A DNA stretch of 64,000 bases from an uncultured Clostridia bacterium (lineage in GTDB: Bacteria > Bacillota > Clostridia > Christensenellales > Aristaeellaceae): the NCBI GenBank assembly GCA_947167215.1, contig CAMVHE010000007.1, positions 1 to 64,000 of the forward strand, in the 5' to 3' direction. Shown here piece after piece: positions 55,507 through 64,000 of the stretch; the first letter of the stretch is position 1; each line of letters opens with the position of its first letter. The notes below the pieces were generated by a model. It searched no databases and had not been told where the DNA came from. It saw only the letters and a list, made by a program, of their open reading frames with translations. A program made the translations under genes and the position numbers.

Positions 55507-57393
55507 TTATGCGTGACTGATAAATTCCGGATGTTCCGCACAATATCGGGTAAGCCAGATCATGAGCACAGCAATATCTCCAGGGGAAACGCCGGAGATT
55601 CGGGAGGCTTCCCCGATAGACCGGGGCTGCTGTGCTGTCAGTTTCTGCCGGGCTTCAATGCGGAGTCCGTCGAGCTGCATATAGTCCGTGCCCGGAGGAA
55701 GCAGACGGTTTTCTTCTTTCCGGAAAGCTTCCACCTGGCGTTTTTCCTTCTCAATATATCCCTCGTAACTGAGAGAAATCTCCACCTGTTCCCGGACATC
55801 TTCCGGAAGGGGATGCCATGCCGGGTCAAGTCCTTCCAGATCCGCATAGGAAACATGGGGACGGCGGAGAAGATCGGCGAGGCATACCGCACTGGAGGCT
55901 TTATCCTGACCCAATGCCGTGAGGTGGGCATTCAGCGTATCGCTGACGGGAATGTAAGTGCGGGCGAGACGCTCCCGCTCGCGGGCGCTTGCCTCTGCCT
56001 TGACGCGCATCTTTTCCAGACGCTCATCGCTGGCAAGACCCACAGAGTGCCCGATTTCCGTCAGACGGAGGTCGGCATTGTCCTGTCTTAATAGAAGCCG
56101 ATATTCACAGCGGCTGGTCATCATGCGGTAAGGTTCATTGGTACCTTTTGTGGTAAGGTCATCGACGAGTACGCCGATATAGGCCTGATCACGGCCAAGA
56201 ATGACCGGAGGCTTCCCTTGAACATAACGGGCAGCATTGATGCCCGCCAGAATGCCCTGGCCTCCTGCTTCCTCATAGCCGCTGGTGCCATTGATCTGTC
56301 CGGCGCAGTAAAGACCCTTCCATGCCCGGCAGGAAAGGTCTGCACGCATCTGCAGGGGATCGAGACACTCGTACTCGATGGCATAGGCCAGACGCAGAAT
56401 GCGGGCATGACGAAGACCGGGAATGGTGGCAAGCATGGGGATCTGTACATCTTCCGGAAGAGAAGTGGAAAGTCCCTGAACATACCATTCCGGAGTGTTC
56501 AGGCCTTCCGGTTCCAGAAACAGCTGATGGCGGTCTTTGCCGGCAAAACGCATGATCTTGTCTTCAATGGAGGGACAGTAGCGGGCGCCCGTGCCGTGTA
56601 TGGTGCCTGCATACATGGGAGCCCGATGGATGTTTTTCCGGATCAGATCATGGGTCTCCTCATTTGTATATGTCAGATAGCAGCGGGCCTGATTGGTCAG
56701 AGCCCGGTCTGTCAGGAAGGAGAAAGGGGTGATATGCGCATCTCCGTCCTGAGGCGCCATTTCATCAAAATCAATGGTGGAAACGTCCACCCGGGGCGGT
56801 GTTCCGGTTTTGAAGCGGCGCAGGGTGAGAGAAAGATCCCGCAAAGCAGATGCCAGGTGTGTGGAGGAAAGCAGTCCCTGAGGACCGCCGTTCCAGGAGC
56901 ATTCTCCGATAATGATTCGGGAATCCATATAGACGCCGGTACAGAGAACCAGGGCACGGGTGGCAATTTCTGCGCCGGTAGTGGTACGGATGCCGGTGAT
57001 GGCGCCGTCCCGGGTGAGAATCTTGCCGCATTCCCCCTGACGAACCACCAGATTGGGCTCTGCAAAGAGGGCTTTGCGCATCCTTTGCTGGTAGGCACGC
57101 TTATCCGCCTGGGCGCGCAGAGAATGAACAGCAGGGCCTTTGCCGGTATTCAGCATGCGGGACTGGATGAAGGTGTCATCAATGGCCAGACCCATTTCGC
57201 CGCCCAGGGCATCGATTTCCCGGACAAGGTGTCCTTTTCCGGTGCCGCCGATGGCAGGGTTGCAGGGCATGAGGGCGATGGAGTCGAGATTCAGGGTCAG
57301 CAGCAGGGTTGAAAGACCCATGCGAGAAGCGGCCAGAGCAGCTTCACAGCCTGCGTGACCGGCTCCAATGACAATAATGTCAAATGTTTCCAT
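55507..57393 (-). CDS. mnmG: tRNA 5-carboxymethylaminomethyluridine synthesis enzyme MnmG
   Basis: FAD-dependent enzyme that, with MnmE, modifies U34 of several tRNAs. The 628-residue product has the N-terminal FAD motif IVIGAGHAGCEAALAA, NPAIGGTGKGHLVREIDALGG, the RFKTGTPPRVD segment and the conserved cysteines around SWNGGPQ and CSWN, plus FAGQINGTSGYEEA-like FCAGQINGTSGYEEAGGQG. Length matches the family. ATG 57393 follows ACGGAGGTTTTC. It lies 21 bp after murG and is co-transcribed with it. MnmE is not in the window. Confidence 0.96.
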   Translation of the reverse strand: METFDIIVIGAGHAGCEAALAASRMGLSTLLLTLNLDSIALMPCNPAIGGTGKGHLVREIDALGGEMGLAIDDTFIQSRMLNTGKGPAVHSLRAQADKRAYQQRMRKALFAEPNLVVRQGECGKILTRDGAITGIRTTTGAEIATRALVLCTGVYMDSRIIIGECSWNGGPQGLLSSTHLASALRDLSLTLRRFKTGTPPRVDVSTIDFDEMAPQDGDAHITPFSFLTDRALTNQARCYLTYTNEETHDLIRKNIHRAPMYAGTIHGTGARYCPSIEDKIMRFAGKDRHQLFLEPEGLNTPEWYVQGLSTSLPEDVQIPMLATIPGLRHARILRLAYAIEYECLDPLQMRADLSCRAWKGLYCAGQINGTSGYEEAGGQGILAGINAARYVQGKPPVILGRDQAYIGVLVDDLTTKGTNEPYRMMTSRCEYRLLLRQDNADLRLTEIGHSVGLASDERLEKMRVKAEASARERERLARTYIPVSDTLNAHLTALGQDKASSAVCLADLLRRPHVSYADLEGLDPAWHPLPEDVREQVEISLSYEGYIEKEKRQVEAFRKEENRLLPPGTDYMQLDGLRIEARQKLTAQQPRSIGEASRISGVSPGDIAVLMIWLTRYCAEHPEFISHA

Positions 57394-57414
57394 GAAAACC
57401 TCCGTGAAGAAGGA

Positions 57415-58476
57415 TTAGCGACGGGTATTATTACGGATTTGTGCAAGAACGGCCTCCGTGCCGTCTGCGGTGGGATGGGCATCAATCGCGGCCAGTACGC
57501 TTTCACGGTTTTCCCACAGAGAAAGAAGTGCAGTAACAAGAGAATCGGCATTCATATCCTTCTGCAGCAGCACATGGGCAAGACCACGACCGGCAAGGGA
57601 CTGTGCATTGAGCACCTGATCGCCCCGCCCGCTGTGGTAGGGGATGAGGAGGGCAGGCTTGCGGAGCGCCATGATTTCAGACAGGGAATTCGAACCCGCT
57701 CTGGAGAGCATGATATCCGCAGCGGCAAAAGCGTCCGGCAGTTCCTCAGACAGGTATTCAAACTGGCGGTATCCGGGGACATCCGCAAGAGAAGCATCAA
57801 GGTTTCCTTTTCCGCAGATATGGAGGATGTCAAAGTGAGGGGTGAGTCTGGGAAGGGCCTCCCGCAGAACGCTGTTGACAGTCTGTGCACCAAGGGAACC
57901 TCCCATCATCATGAGAACCGGCTTCTCTCCGGTAAAGGAGGCAAGGGCAAGCCCGCGTTCGCGTTTCCCGGAGAAAAGAGAGGCGCGGAGCGGTGTGCCT
58001 GTAAGAATGCCCTTTTTACCGAGGCTTTCGGCACATTCAGGAAAGGTTGTGCAGATGCAGCGCGCAAAAGGTTTACAGAGCTTATTGGCCAGCCCGGGGG
58101 TGATATCACTTTCGTGCATGACGACAGGCACGTGCCAGAAGGCGGCGCCGACAACGACAGGAACCGAAACAAATCCGCCCTTGGCAAAGACCACGCTCGG
58201 ATGGAGGCGGCGGATAAGGTCCGCACTCTGAAAAATGCCGGCAATGACACGGAAAGGATCCGTGAAATTCTGGAGATCGAAGTAGCGGCGCAGTTTGCCG
58301 GATTGCACGGCATGATAGGTCACACCCTCCATGGGCTCGACGAGGGAGCGTTCTATGCCTTTTTTGGTGCCGATGTAATGTATTTCATAACCATCCCTGA
58401 GGAGATGGGGAATCAGTGCCTGATTGGGACTGACATGGCCGGCAGTTCCTCCGCCGGTCAGGACGATGCGTTTCAG
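57415..58476 (-). CDS. murG: MurG, UDP-GlcNAc:lipid I N-acetylglucosaminyltransferase, apparent CTG start
   Basis: Membrane-associated enzyme making lipid II for peptidoglycan. The C-terminal Rossmann domain has MMMGGSLGAQTVN, SRAGSNSLSEIMAL and the HSGRGDQVLNAQ motif. An internal ATG at 58332 would give only 305 residues and lose the essential N-terminal GGGTAGHVSPNQAL loop, which is read intact in the same frame back to 58476. The only start candidate there is CTG at 58476-58474 (then Lys-Arg-Ile-Val-Leu-Thr-Gly-Gly-Gly), with AGGAGGG six bases upstream and an in-frame stop before it. That gives 353 residues, the normal MurG length. Confidence 0.92.
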   Translation of the reverse strand: MKRIVLTGGGTAGHVSPNQALIPHLLRDGYEIHYIGTKKGIERSLVEPMEGVTYHAVQSGKLRRYFDLQNFTDPFRVIAGIFQSADLIRRLHPSVVFAKGGFVSVPVVVGAAFWHVPVVMHESDITPGLANKLCKPFARCICTTFPECAESLGKKGILTGTPLRASLFSGKRERGLALASFTGEKPVLMMMGGSLGAQTVNSVLREALPRLTPHFDILHICGKGNLDASLADVPGYRQFEYLSEELPDAFAAADIMLSRAGSNSLSEIMALRKPALLIPYHSGRGDQVLNAQSLAGRGLAHVLLQKDMNADSLVTALLSLWENRESVLAAIDAHPTADGTEAVLAQIRNNTRR

Positions 58477-58508
58477 AAAAATCCCTCCTGCTGAATAAGA
58501 TGGCGTTC

Positions 58509-58537
58509 ATTATAGCAGTCGAAAAAAACAAGGTCAA
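58509..58537 (-). promoter_or_regulatory. Sigma-A promoter of murG-mnmG
   Basis: On the minus strand: TTGACC (58537-58532), 17-bp spacer, TATAAT (58514-58509). The transcript begins about 25 bases before the CTG start codon. Confidence 0.85.
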
Positions 58538-58705
58538 TCCGAAAAAACTGTGAAAAAGTGGGGGCATGACCGGAATAAATGTCGGAAGAAAGAAAAACAG
58601 AAAAAAAGCTTCAGCGGAGTAGAGAAAGGGAAGGTAATATTTTGGTAAGAAGAGACAAACTTTTAGTATTGCATGGCTGGAAAAGGGAAAGCGGCTTGAC
58701 ATCTA

Positions 58706-58714
58706 TGATATAAT
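58706..58714 (+). promoter_or_regulatory. Extended -10 promoter of prs
   Basis: TGATATAAT, an extended -10 with exact TATAAT at 58709-58714. A TTGACA at 58697-58702 is too close (6 bp) to be its -35. Confidence 0.6.
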
Positions 58715-58758
58715 AAGACGCTTTTGAGCAACAGATAACGGACGGAGGAAAAAGGATC

Positions 58759-59964
58759 ATGGAGGAAAAGCGGGCATCTGAGAACAGATTTCCAACACGA
58801 CCAGTAGCACCTTTGGGAATCGTTGCCATGCGCGGCTGTGAAGAGATTGGACAGCGTGTAAACGATTACCTTCTCCGCTGGCAGATTTCGCCAGAACTGG
58901 AGAGCGAAACAACGGAAGAGAATCTCCACAGTTTTTATGGAACGGACAGGAACGGATTTCTGCTGGAGGCAAGCTGCCCACGCTTTGGAACCGGTGAAGC
59001 GAAGGGAATGCTGAAAGGAACCGTCCGCGGATATGATCTGTTCATTATCTGCGATGTTGGAGCTTACCAGTGCACTTATAAGCTTTATGGACGGGAAGTT
59101 CCGATGACGCCGGACGAACATTATGCGGACCTGAAGCGCATCATTGCTGCAGCAAGCGGCAAAGCATTCCGCATTAATGTGATTATGCCCATGCTGTATG
59201 AAGGCAGACAGCACCGCAGAACGTCGAGAGAATCTCTTGACTGCGCCTTGATGCTTCAGGAACTGGTGGGGATGGGCGTCAGCAATATTATCACCTTTGA
59301 TGCGCACGACCCCCGCGTACAGAATGCGATTCCGCTGAACGGATTTGAAAGCATTATGCCAACCTATCAGATGCTGAAGGCTCTGACCAAAACCTATTCA
59401 GACCTTAAGATCGACAAAGACCACATGATGGTCATTTCTCCAGATGAAGGTGCACTTAACCGGAATATTTATTACAGCTCTGCAATGGGCGTGGATATGG
59501 GAATGTTCTACAAACGCAGGGATTATACCCGCATTGTCAACGGCAGCAATCCCATCATTGCCCATGAATATCTGGGTGACAGCGTAGAAGGCAAGGATAT
59601 TTTTGTTGCAGACGATATCATTGCTTCCGGAGATTCTATTCTGGACCTGGCCTACAACCTCAAAAAGCGCGGTGCACACCGGGTCTTTGCCGGTGCAACC
59701 TTTGCCTTCTTCACCAAGGGACTGGAAGCATTTGACCAGGCCTGCAGTGAAGGTGCCCTGGACCATGTTTTTGCAACCAACCTGACTTATACACCGCCGG
59801 AAGTGCTTGCCCGTCCATGGTTCTCGCAGGCAGACATGTGCAAGTATATGGCTTACATTGTTGCAACGCTCAATCATGATACATCCCTCAGCTATCTGCT
59901 GAATCCCTGGCATCGTATTGAAAAGCTGCTTAAGCGGTATCGCGACGAGCATCCATATAAATAA
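58759..59964 (+). CDS. prs: Ribose-phosphate pyrophosphokinase, long Clostridia-type form
   Basis: Makes PRPP from ribose 5-phosphate and ATP for nucleotide, His and Trp synthesis. The 401-residue product is longer than the usual 310-320 and has an atypical N-terminus (CEEIGQRVNDYLLRW, about residues 27-41). It retains PMLYEGRQHRRTSRESLD, TFDAHDPRVQNAIP and the PRPP loop, here FVADDIIASGDS instead of VDDxxDTGGT. Long PRPP synthetases of this kind are found in Clostridia. ATG 58759 follows GGAGGAAAAAGGATC. It is divergent from murG. Confidence 0.9.
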   Translation: MEEKRASENRFPTRPVAPLGIVAMRGCEEIGQRVNDYLLRWQISPELESETTEENLHSFYGTDRNGFLLEASCPRFGTGEAKGMLKGTVRGYDLFIICDVGAYQCTYKLYGREVPMTPDEHYADLKRIIAAASGKAFRINVIMPMLYEGRQHRRTSRESLDCALMLQELVGMGVSNIITFDAHDPRVQNAIPLNGFESIMPTYQMLKALTKTYSDLKIDKDHMMVISPDEGALNRNIYYSSAMGVDMGMFYKRRDYTRIVNGSNPIIAHEYLGDSVEGKDIFVADDIIASGDSILDLAYNLKKRGAHRVFAGATFAFFTKGLEAFDQACSEGALDHVFATNLTYTPPEVLARPWFSQADMCKYMAYIVATLNHDTSLSYLLNPWHRIEKLLKRYRDEHPYK

Positions 59965-59966
59965 GA

Positions 59967-59994
59967 AAGGGCCCGGGTTTCCGGGTCCTTTTAC
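59967..59994. terminator. Bidirectional terminator between prs and the kinase gene
   Basis: Ten-bp stem AAGGGCCCGG/CCGGGTCCTT (one G-U pair; 59967-59976 with 59981-59990) with TTTTAC to the right and, on the minus strand, TTTCTTATT to the left. Confidence 0.88.
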
Positions 59995-60031
59995 TAATAC
60001 AGAAAAAGTTTCTGGAACAGATCATGGCAAA

Positions 60032-61922
60032 TTATGCCAGATGCAGGGTAAAGCGGAAGGTACTTCCTTTTCCCTGCGAGCTGGTTACGGTCATGTTTTC
60101 TCCCAAGGTCTTCATGATCTCATAGGCAATGGCAAGGCCCAGCCCGGTTCCTTTGCTGTGATGGGATTTGTCGACCTTATAGAATCGGTCAAAAACATGA
60201 GGAAGATCTTCTTCACTGATTCCGATCCCGGTATCACTGACAGAAATATCAATATATCCGTCCATGACTTCTGCACGCAGGGTTACGGTGCCTTCCTCCG
60301 GGGTGTACTTGAAGGCATTATCGAGCAGCGCAACCAGAACCTGCTGGGTACGGTCCGGATTACCGGTGACAGGAGGCAGTGTTTCCGGTACATCATAGAT
60401 GAAGGTCTGCATGTAATCGTCCGCATAGGGAGAATAGGTTTCCCGGATAAGCTCCAGGAGGGGCTTGACGTCGAAAGTGGAAATGGCCATGGAGGCGGTA
60501 CCGCTTTGCAGCCGGGAAAGCTCCAGCATGTCATTCACGAGCCGGGACAGGCGCATGGTTTCGCGCAGCACCACATCATATACCTGCATTTTCTGGTTTT
60601 CGTCCTTGATCATGCCGTCCCGCAGAGGTTCCATCAGAGCGCGCATGGCAGTCAGGGGAGTACGCAGTTCATGGGATACATTGGCGACATAATCCCGGCG
60701 GGTCTGTTCGAGGCGCTCCGCACTGGTTACATCAGAAAGGATTCCAACGCAGCCGTGTACCGTCTGAGACCCAATGCTTGAGGTTTGGATGCATGGCGTA
60801 GTACTGGGAGAGAAGAGGCGCAGCAGCGACAGAAATCGCCGTGTCTCCAATCCAGAGTATCTGACGGACCATTGTATTCTGGTCCATAGCCTGGTCGAGC
60901 AGAGAAAAAACTTCCGGTACGGAAGAACGAAGGTCCGCAGATTCAGTACCCAGTTTTAACAGCTTTGAAGCGGCAGGATTGGAAAGCTGAACGCCGTGGT
61001 TTTCGTCAAGAGCGATGATGCCTTCTGAGAGACCGTCAATCATATTTTTGAGGCGATTGCGTTCAAGCTCGAGAGACGAGATGGTGTTTCCGAGTTCTGT
61101 GGACAGGTAATTGAGGGCATGACCGAGTTCTCCGTACTCATCCTTGCCGTTTTCGGAGGCCCGAATGGACAGGTTGCCGGAAGCCATGGTCATGGCAACG
61201 TCCCGCATGGCCAGAAGCGGGCGTGCCATACGTGCGGCCACCCAGTAGATTAGGGGCAGAAGCAGCAAGGCGACAAAAAGGAGTGAAAGGGTAATGGTAT
61301 TGGTAAGCACCTGCATGCTTCCCATTACTTCGGACATGCTCTGAATCATGAAGACTGCGCCGACGACTTCGCTGCTGAACGAGATGGGTACCGCTACGGC
61401 AACAAAGTTTCCCGAAACGGTTTCTTCATTGGCGTTGGCATCGGCATTCATGTCGAAAGTGCTGAAAAAGAAATGGCTGGGAATGATACTGCGGGTATCG
61501 GTTTCCTTGGTGGTTTCAAGAGCATTCATATCGCCGAAGTGCGTGGATACCTTGCCTTCCAGGACAGATGGCAGCATGGAATTGGCGAGAGCTTTGGGAA
61601 GCTTTCCAACGGTGCGTCCATTGGAAATCTGTGTGCGCATAAGTGTCTGGCCCTCGGTATCCACCACCCACACGGTAGCTTCCCACTGGGAAGAACTGCG
61701 CCCGATGAGAGGCATGAGGTAGCTGGTGGAGATTTCACCATTCAGTGTATTCTCAATATAACTGGCAATGATCTGTCCCTTTGGAATGAGATCATCGATT
61801 TTATTCTGTGCAAACAGCTGGGGCGATACGATACGGTAGATGAGCATTATCATCAGGGCAAAGATAACAACCGCGCCATAGGCAAGCAGCATGGCGCGGC
61901 GAAGCAGGGAACTGTGTTTCAT
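60032..61922 (-). pseudogene. Sensor histidine kinase (PhoR/WalK type) broken by a frameshift
   Basis: The first frame (61922 to 60732) encodes 396 residues: two membrane segments around an extracytoplasmic sensor domain, a HAMP domain (about 215-270) and a PAS domain with ISVAAAPLLSQ, then a foreign tail and stop. The second frame (readable from 60850 to 60032) continues with VHGCVGILSDVTSAERLEQT, the H-box VSHELRTPLTAM and the ATPase boxes DNAFKYTPEEG, DTGIGI and GTGLGLAIAYE. Both halves are typical of one kinase, so a single base insertion (or two-base loss) lies near 60760-60800. No slippery sequence is seen. It could be a true mutation or a sequence error. ATG 61922 overlaps the regulator stop (ATGA). 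Confidence 0.85.
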
Positions 61923-62629
61923 AGATTAGCCTCAAATTTGTAACCAACACCATAGACGGTGACGATATCCCAGAGGGTTCCCATTTCCTCACAGGCCAGT
62001 TTTTGTCGCAGACGCTTGATGTGTGTATCCACAGTACGCGTGTCTCCGAAGAAATCATAGCCCCAGATCTGGGAGAGAATCTGCTCTCTGCCAAAGACTC
62101 TCCCGGGATGGGAGGCAAGCAGGAAGAGAAGTTCCACTTCCCGCGGCGTGCAGGAAATGTTTTCACCGGCCAGCTTAACGGTATATCGCTCAGGCATGAT
62201 TTCCAGGGAACCAAAGGTGACAGTGGTAAGATGTTCCTCGGGAAGAGCATCGGTGCTGGCTGCTGTCCGCCGCAGTACGGCCTTGATGCGGGAGATTACC
62301 TCCCGCGGGCTGAAAGGCTTGACAATATAATCGTCTGCTCCCATTTCAAGGCCCAGAATACGGTCGATTTCCTCTCCGCGTGCGGTCAGCATGATGATAG
62401 GCAGCGTGCTTTCCTTACGTACCGTCTGACAGACTTCCATACCGGTTTTTCCGGGCATCATCTGGTCAAGGAGCATAAGGTCATAATGGTTTTTGTGGAT
62501 CATGTCCAGTGCCTGATTGCCATCAAAAGCGGAATCATGCAGTATATCTTCGCTGTCCAGATAAATGGAAAGGGACTGATGAACGACAGGATCGTCATCA
62601 CAGATTAATATGCGGAACGTCTTATTCAT
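61919..62629 (-). CDS. OmpR/PhoB-family response regulator
   Basis: The 236-residue regulator has a receiver domain (residues 1-120) with the acidic pair CDDD, the phosphoacceptor Asp in LMLLDQMMPG (about residue 54) and K in VKPFSPREV, then a winged-helix domain (about 135-232) with SCTPREVELLFLLASHPG and DTRTVDTHIKRLRQKL. It partners with the kinase that starts at its stop codon (ATGA overlap). ATG 62629 follows CCGGAGGGTTAT. Its target genes cannot be told from the sequence. Confidence 0.95.
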   Translation of the reverse strand: MNKTFRILICDDDPVVHQSLSIYLDSEDILHDSAFDGNQALDMIHKNHYDLMLLDQMMPGKTGMEVCQTVRKESTLPIIMLTARGEEIDRILGLEMGADDYIVKPFSPREVISRIKAVLRRTAASTDALPEEHLTTVTFGSLEIMPERYTVKLAGENISCTPREVELLFLLASHPGRVFGREQILSQIWGYDFFGDTRTVDTHIKRLRQKLACEEMGTLWDIVTVYGVGYKFEANL

Positions 62630-62780
62630 ATAACCCTCCGGTACAGGCGTACGGACAACTCAAGCAAGAATGCTTGCAGTGTTCCTGAACTACGCTGGCA
62701 GAGAAAAAGGAAACGAAGAAACTGTATGTCAGCATAGCAGAGGAAAGAGGCAGAAAAACGTCAGAAATGAAAAGAAATTG

Positions 62781-64000
62781 TTAACAAACAGGAAAGACGG
62801 CTATCCGGATTGCTGCTCTGGCATAAGGGACCAGCATGATTTCAAAAGATTCCTCGGAAGAAGCCAAAGCGGGATCAATGGGAGGACGGTCACAGCTTCC
62901 GGATACAAGCGTCCAGTTCTGGATGGGAACGGCAAGACCGCAAAGACGCAGCCCGTTTTCATCATTGATCATAGTAAGCTCGGAGCCGGTGACCAGGGCG
63001 AATCCGAAGTTTTCGGGTCCCTGCAGCAGCTCGCTGCCGTCCGGAAGGGTGCTTCGGGTGCTTTCCGGCTGGAAGCAGAAGGCAAGCGGTCCGCGGGTAA
63101 TGGTCACGGCCTGACGATCTGCCACCTCCCTCTCAATGGACATGGGAAGCGTCAGCAGTATCTCATCTCCGCTCTGCCATTCCCGGTTAATGGTGATGAA
63201 GGAATCCGGTTCCCCTTCATAAACCGATCCGCCCACTGCAGCGGTGGCACCGTGTGCCCATCCGGGGATGCGCAGTCGAACCGGAAAAACGGTTGGTGCT
63301 TCGGTCTGCAGGGAGATGCGGATATTGCCGTCTTCCGGATAACGGGATTCCGTCCGCAGTTCGACCATTGCATCATGGAGCCGGTAGCGGATGGAACAGG
63401 GTGCATAGCCCATCGCAGTAACGCCGGCATCCTTGGTGAGCATCCACTGATGCTGGTAGAAACGCGCGACGGCACTGAGAAGGCGGCATACAGTTTCACC
63501 GTCCTGCACAGAGAACAGGGAAGCGTTGGGGCCGGAGAGAGGGAAGCGCTCTTCTGCGTCGATCCGGATCTGATTTGCCTGCTGAATGGGCTGTACACTC
63601 TGGCGGTTTTCGGAGAAGGCTGCCATTATTCCGTTATACATGGCACTTTCCCATTGATCTGCGTTATGCGTTCCGCCGGGGCAGGAAAGGAGCGTTTCCA
63701 GGGATGCAGTCAGCTCCGTGAGACTGGCTGCGGTGACGCCGCGCGAGGGATGCGTACCCGCCAGCAGAGGATCTGCGGTGATACCGCCGGAAACAGAACC
63801 GTGGGCCTTATTCATGCGTGCAAGTCCCCGCTCTGCTGCAGAAAGCTGCTTATTGGAGCCGGTAAGTAAACCGCAGAGAGCGGTTGCACGGAGACCTTCG
63901 CAAAGGTTGGCACCATTGGCGGTCATCAGCAGATGGGAAACATAGCCATCCGCTGCGGCTTTTTCCAGCAGCTCTTCTGCGGAAAACTGACGGGAAATCG
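62781..64000 (-). CDS. Beta-L-arabinofuranosidase-like protein (GH127/DUF1680), 5' part beyond the window
   Basis: The C-terminal 406 residues are visible and the frame is open through 64000. It begins here inside the (alpha/alpha)6 barrel (MTANGANLCEGLRAT, YNGIMAAFS) and ends in the beta-sandwich domain with LRIPGWAHGATAAV, ITRGPLAFCFQPEST and FEIMLVPYA. These are traits of the GH127/DUF1680 group (FGxRIPxW block and RGPLV block). Substrate cannot be fixed; L-arabinofuranosides are typical. The motif residues of the active site (Glu and Cys cluster) lie outside the window or are not evident here. It could belong with the plant-glycoside theme of the 36-44 kb locus. Confidence 0.78.
   Translation of the reverse strand, partial: ISRQFSAEELLEKAAADGYVSHLLMTANGANLCEGLRATALCGLLTGSNKQLSAAERGLARMNKAHGSVSGGITADPLLAGTHPSRGVTAASLTELTASLETLLSCPGGTHNADQWESAMYNGIMAAFSENRQSVQPIQQANQIRIDAEERFPLSGPNASLFSVQDGETVCRLLSAVARFYQHQWMLTKDAGVTAMGYAPCSIRYRLHDAMVELRTESRYPEDGNIRISLQTEAPTVFPVRLRIPGWAHGATAAVGGSVYEGEPDSFITINREWQSGDEILLTLPMSIEREVADRQAVTITRGPLAFCFQPESTRSTLPDGSELLQGPENFGFALVTGSELTMINDENGLRLCGLAVPIQNWTLVSGSCDRPPIDPALASSEESFEIMLVPYARAAIRIAVFPVC

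Noticed and set aside
58697..58714. TTGACA plus TATAAT as a full promoter for prs
   Set aside because: The hexamers are only 6 bp apart; I kept only the extended -10 reading.

Overview
The window looks like the chromosome of an anaerobic, probably gut-dwelling member of the Bacillota (Clostridia or a close relative). By eye the base composition is near 50% G+C. The evidence is the combination of strong AGGAGG-type ribosome sites, many intrinsic terminators and consensus sigma-A promoters with 17-bp spacing, RemB next to gyrB, a two-subunit iron-sulfur serine dehydratase, a type III glutamine synthetase, a LytTR/GHKL two-component pair, and a B12-dependent methionine synthase whose activation domain is a separate gene. 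I cannot name a genus. I see no phage, insertion sequence, CRISPR array or plasmid gene.

Layout. 1-2.6 kb: 3' end of a 5S rRNA, then greA and a lysS carrying an extra C-terminal tRNA-binding domain. 2.6-7.2 kb: a gene-free gap, an 899-residue protein built from RNA-polymerase-alpha-CTD-like and sigma-region-4-like parts, a small deoxyribosyltransferase-like protein and an anchored membrane protein. 7.2-13.7 kb: remB-gyrB-gyrA-asnS from one consensus promoter. 13.8-18.7 kb (minus): rhomboid-like membrane protein, alpha/beta esterase, metH and its separate activation protein, divergent from sfsA at 18.7 kb through overlapping promoters that share one -10 region. 19.6-25.3 kb (minus): oligopeptide ABC transporter oppABCDF. 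25.6-28.1 kb: small membrane proteins and sdaAB-sdaAA. 28.55 kb: tRNA-Asn. 28.8-36.0 kb: esterase, LytTR regulator, GHKL kinase and a 1428-residue SWIM/SNF2 helicase overlapping the kinase gene. 36.2-44.2 kb: glycoside locus with GH78 alpha-L-rhamnosidase, GPH-type sugar symporter, a GH3 beta-glucosidase with inverted domain order and membrane segments at both ends, and a small membrane protein. 44.3-49.1 kb: a four-gene MBOAT/SGNH cassette in which two SGNH proteins carry BspA-like leucine-rich modules in opposite orders. 49.1-53.1 kb: degenerate TtcA-like protein, Rrf2 regulator, FlaR-like kinase, a possible structured RNA, pepC and copZ. 53.2-60.0 kb: glnN, mnmG, murG (apparent CTG start) and prs. 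60.0-64.0 kb (minus): an OmpR/PhoB-type two-component system whose kinase is frameshifted, then a GH127-like glycosidase cut by the window end.

How the parts fit. The catabolic genes (rhamnosidase, beta-glucosidase, sugar symporter, GH127-like enzyme, acetyl-esterase-like hydrolases, Opp transporter, PepC, serine dehydratase) suggest growth on plant glycosides, peptides and amino acids. The MBOAT/SGNH cassette probably acylates a cell-surface polymer. The strongest candidates for something undescribed are the MBOAT/SGNH-LRR cassette, the alpha-CTD/sigma-like 899-residue protein, the shared-minus-10 divergent promoter at 18.7 kb, and the pseudoknot-plus-terminator element at 51.3-51.45 kb.
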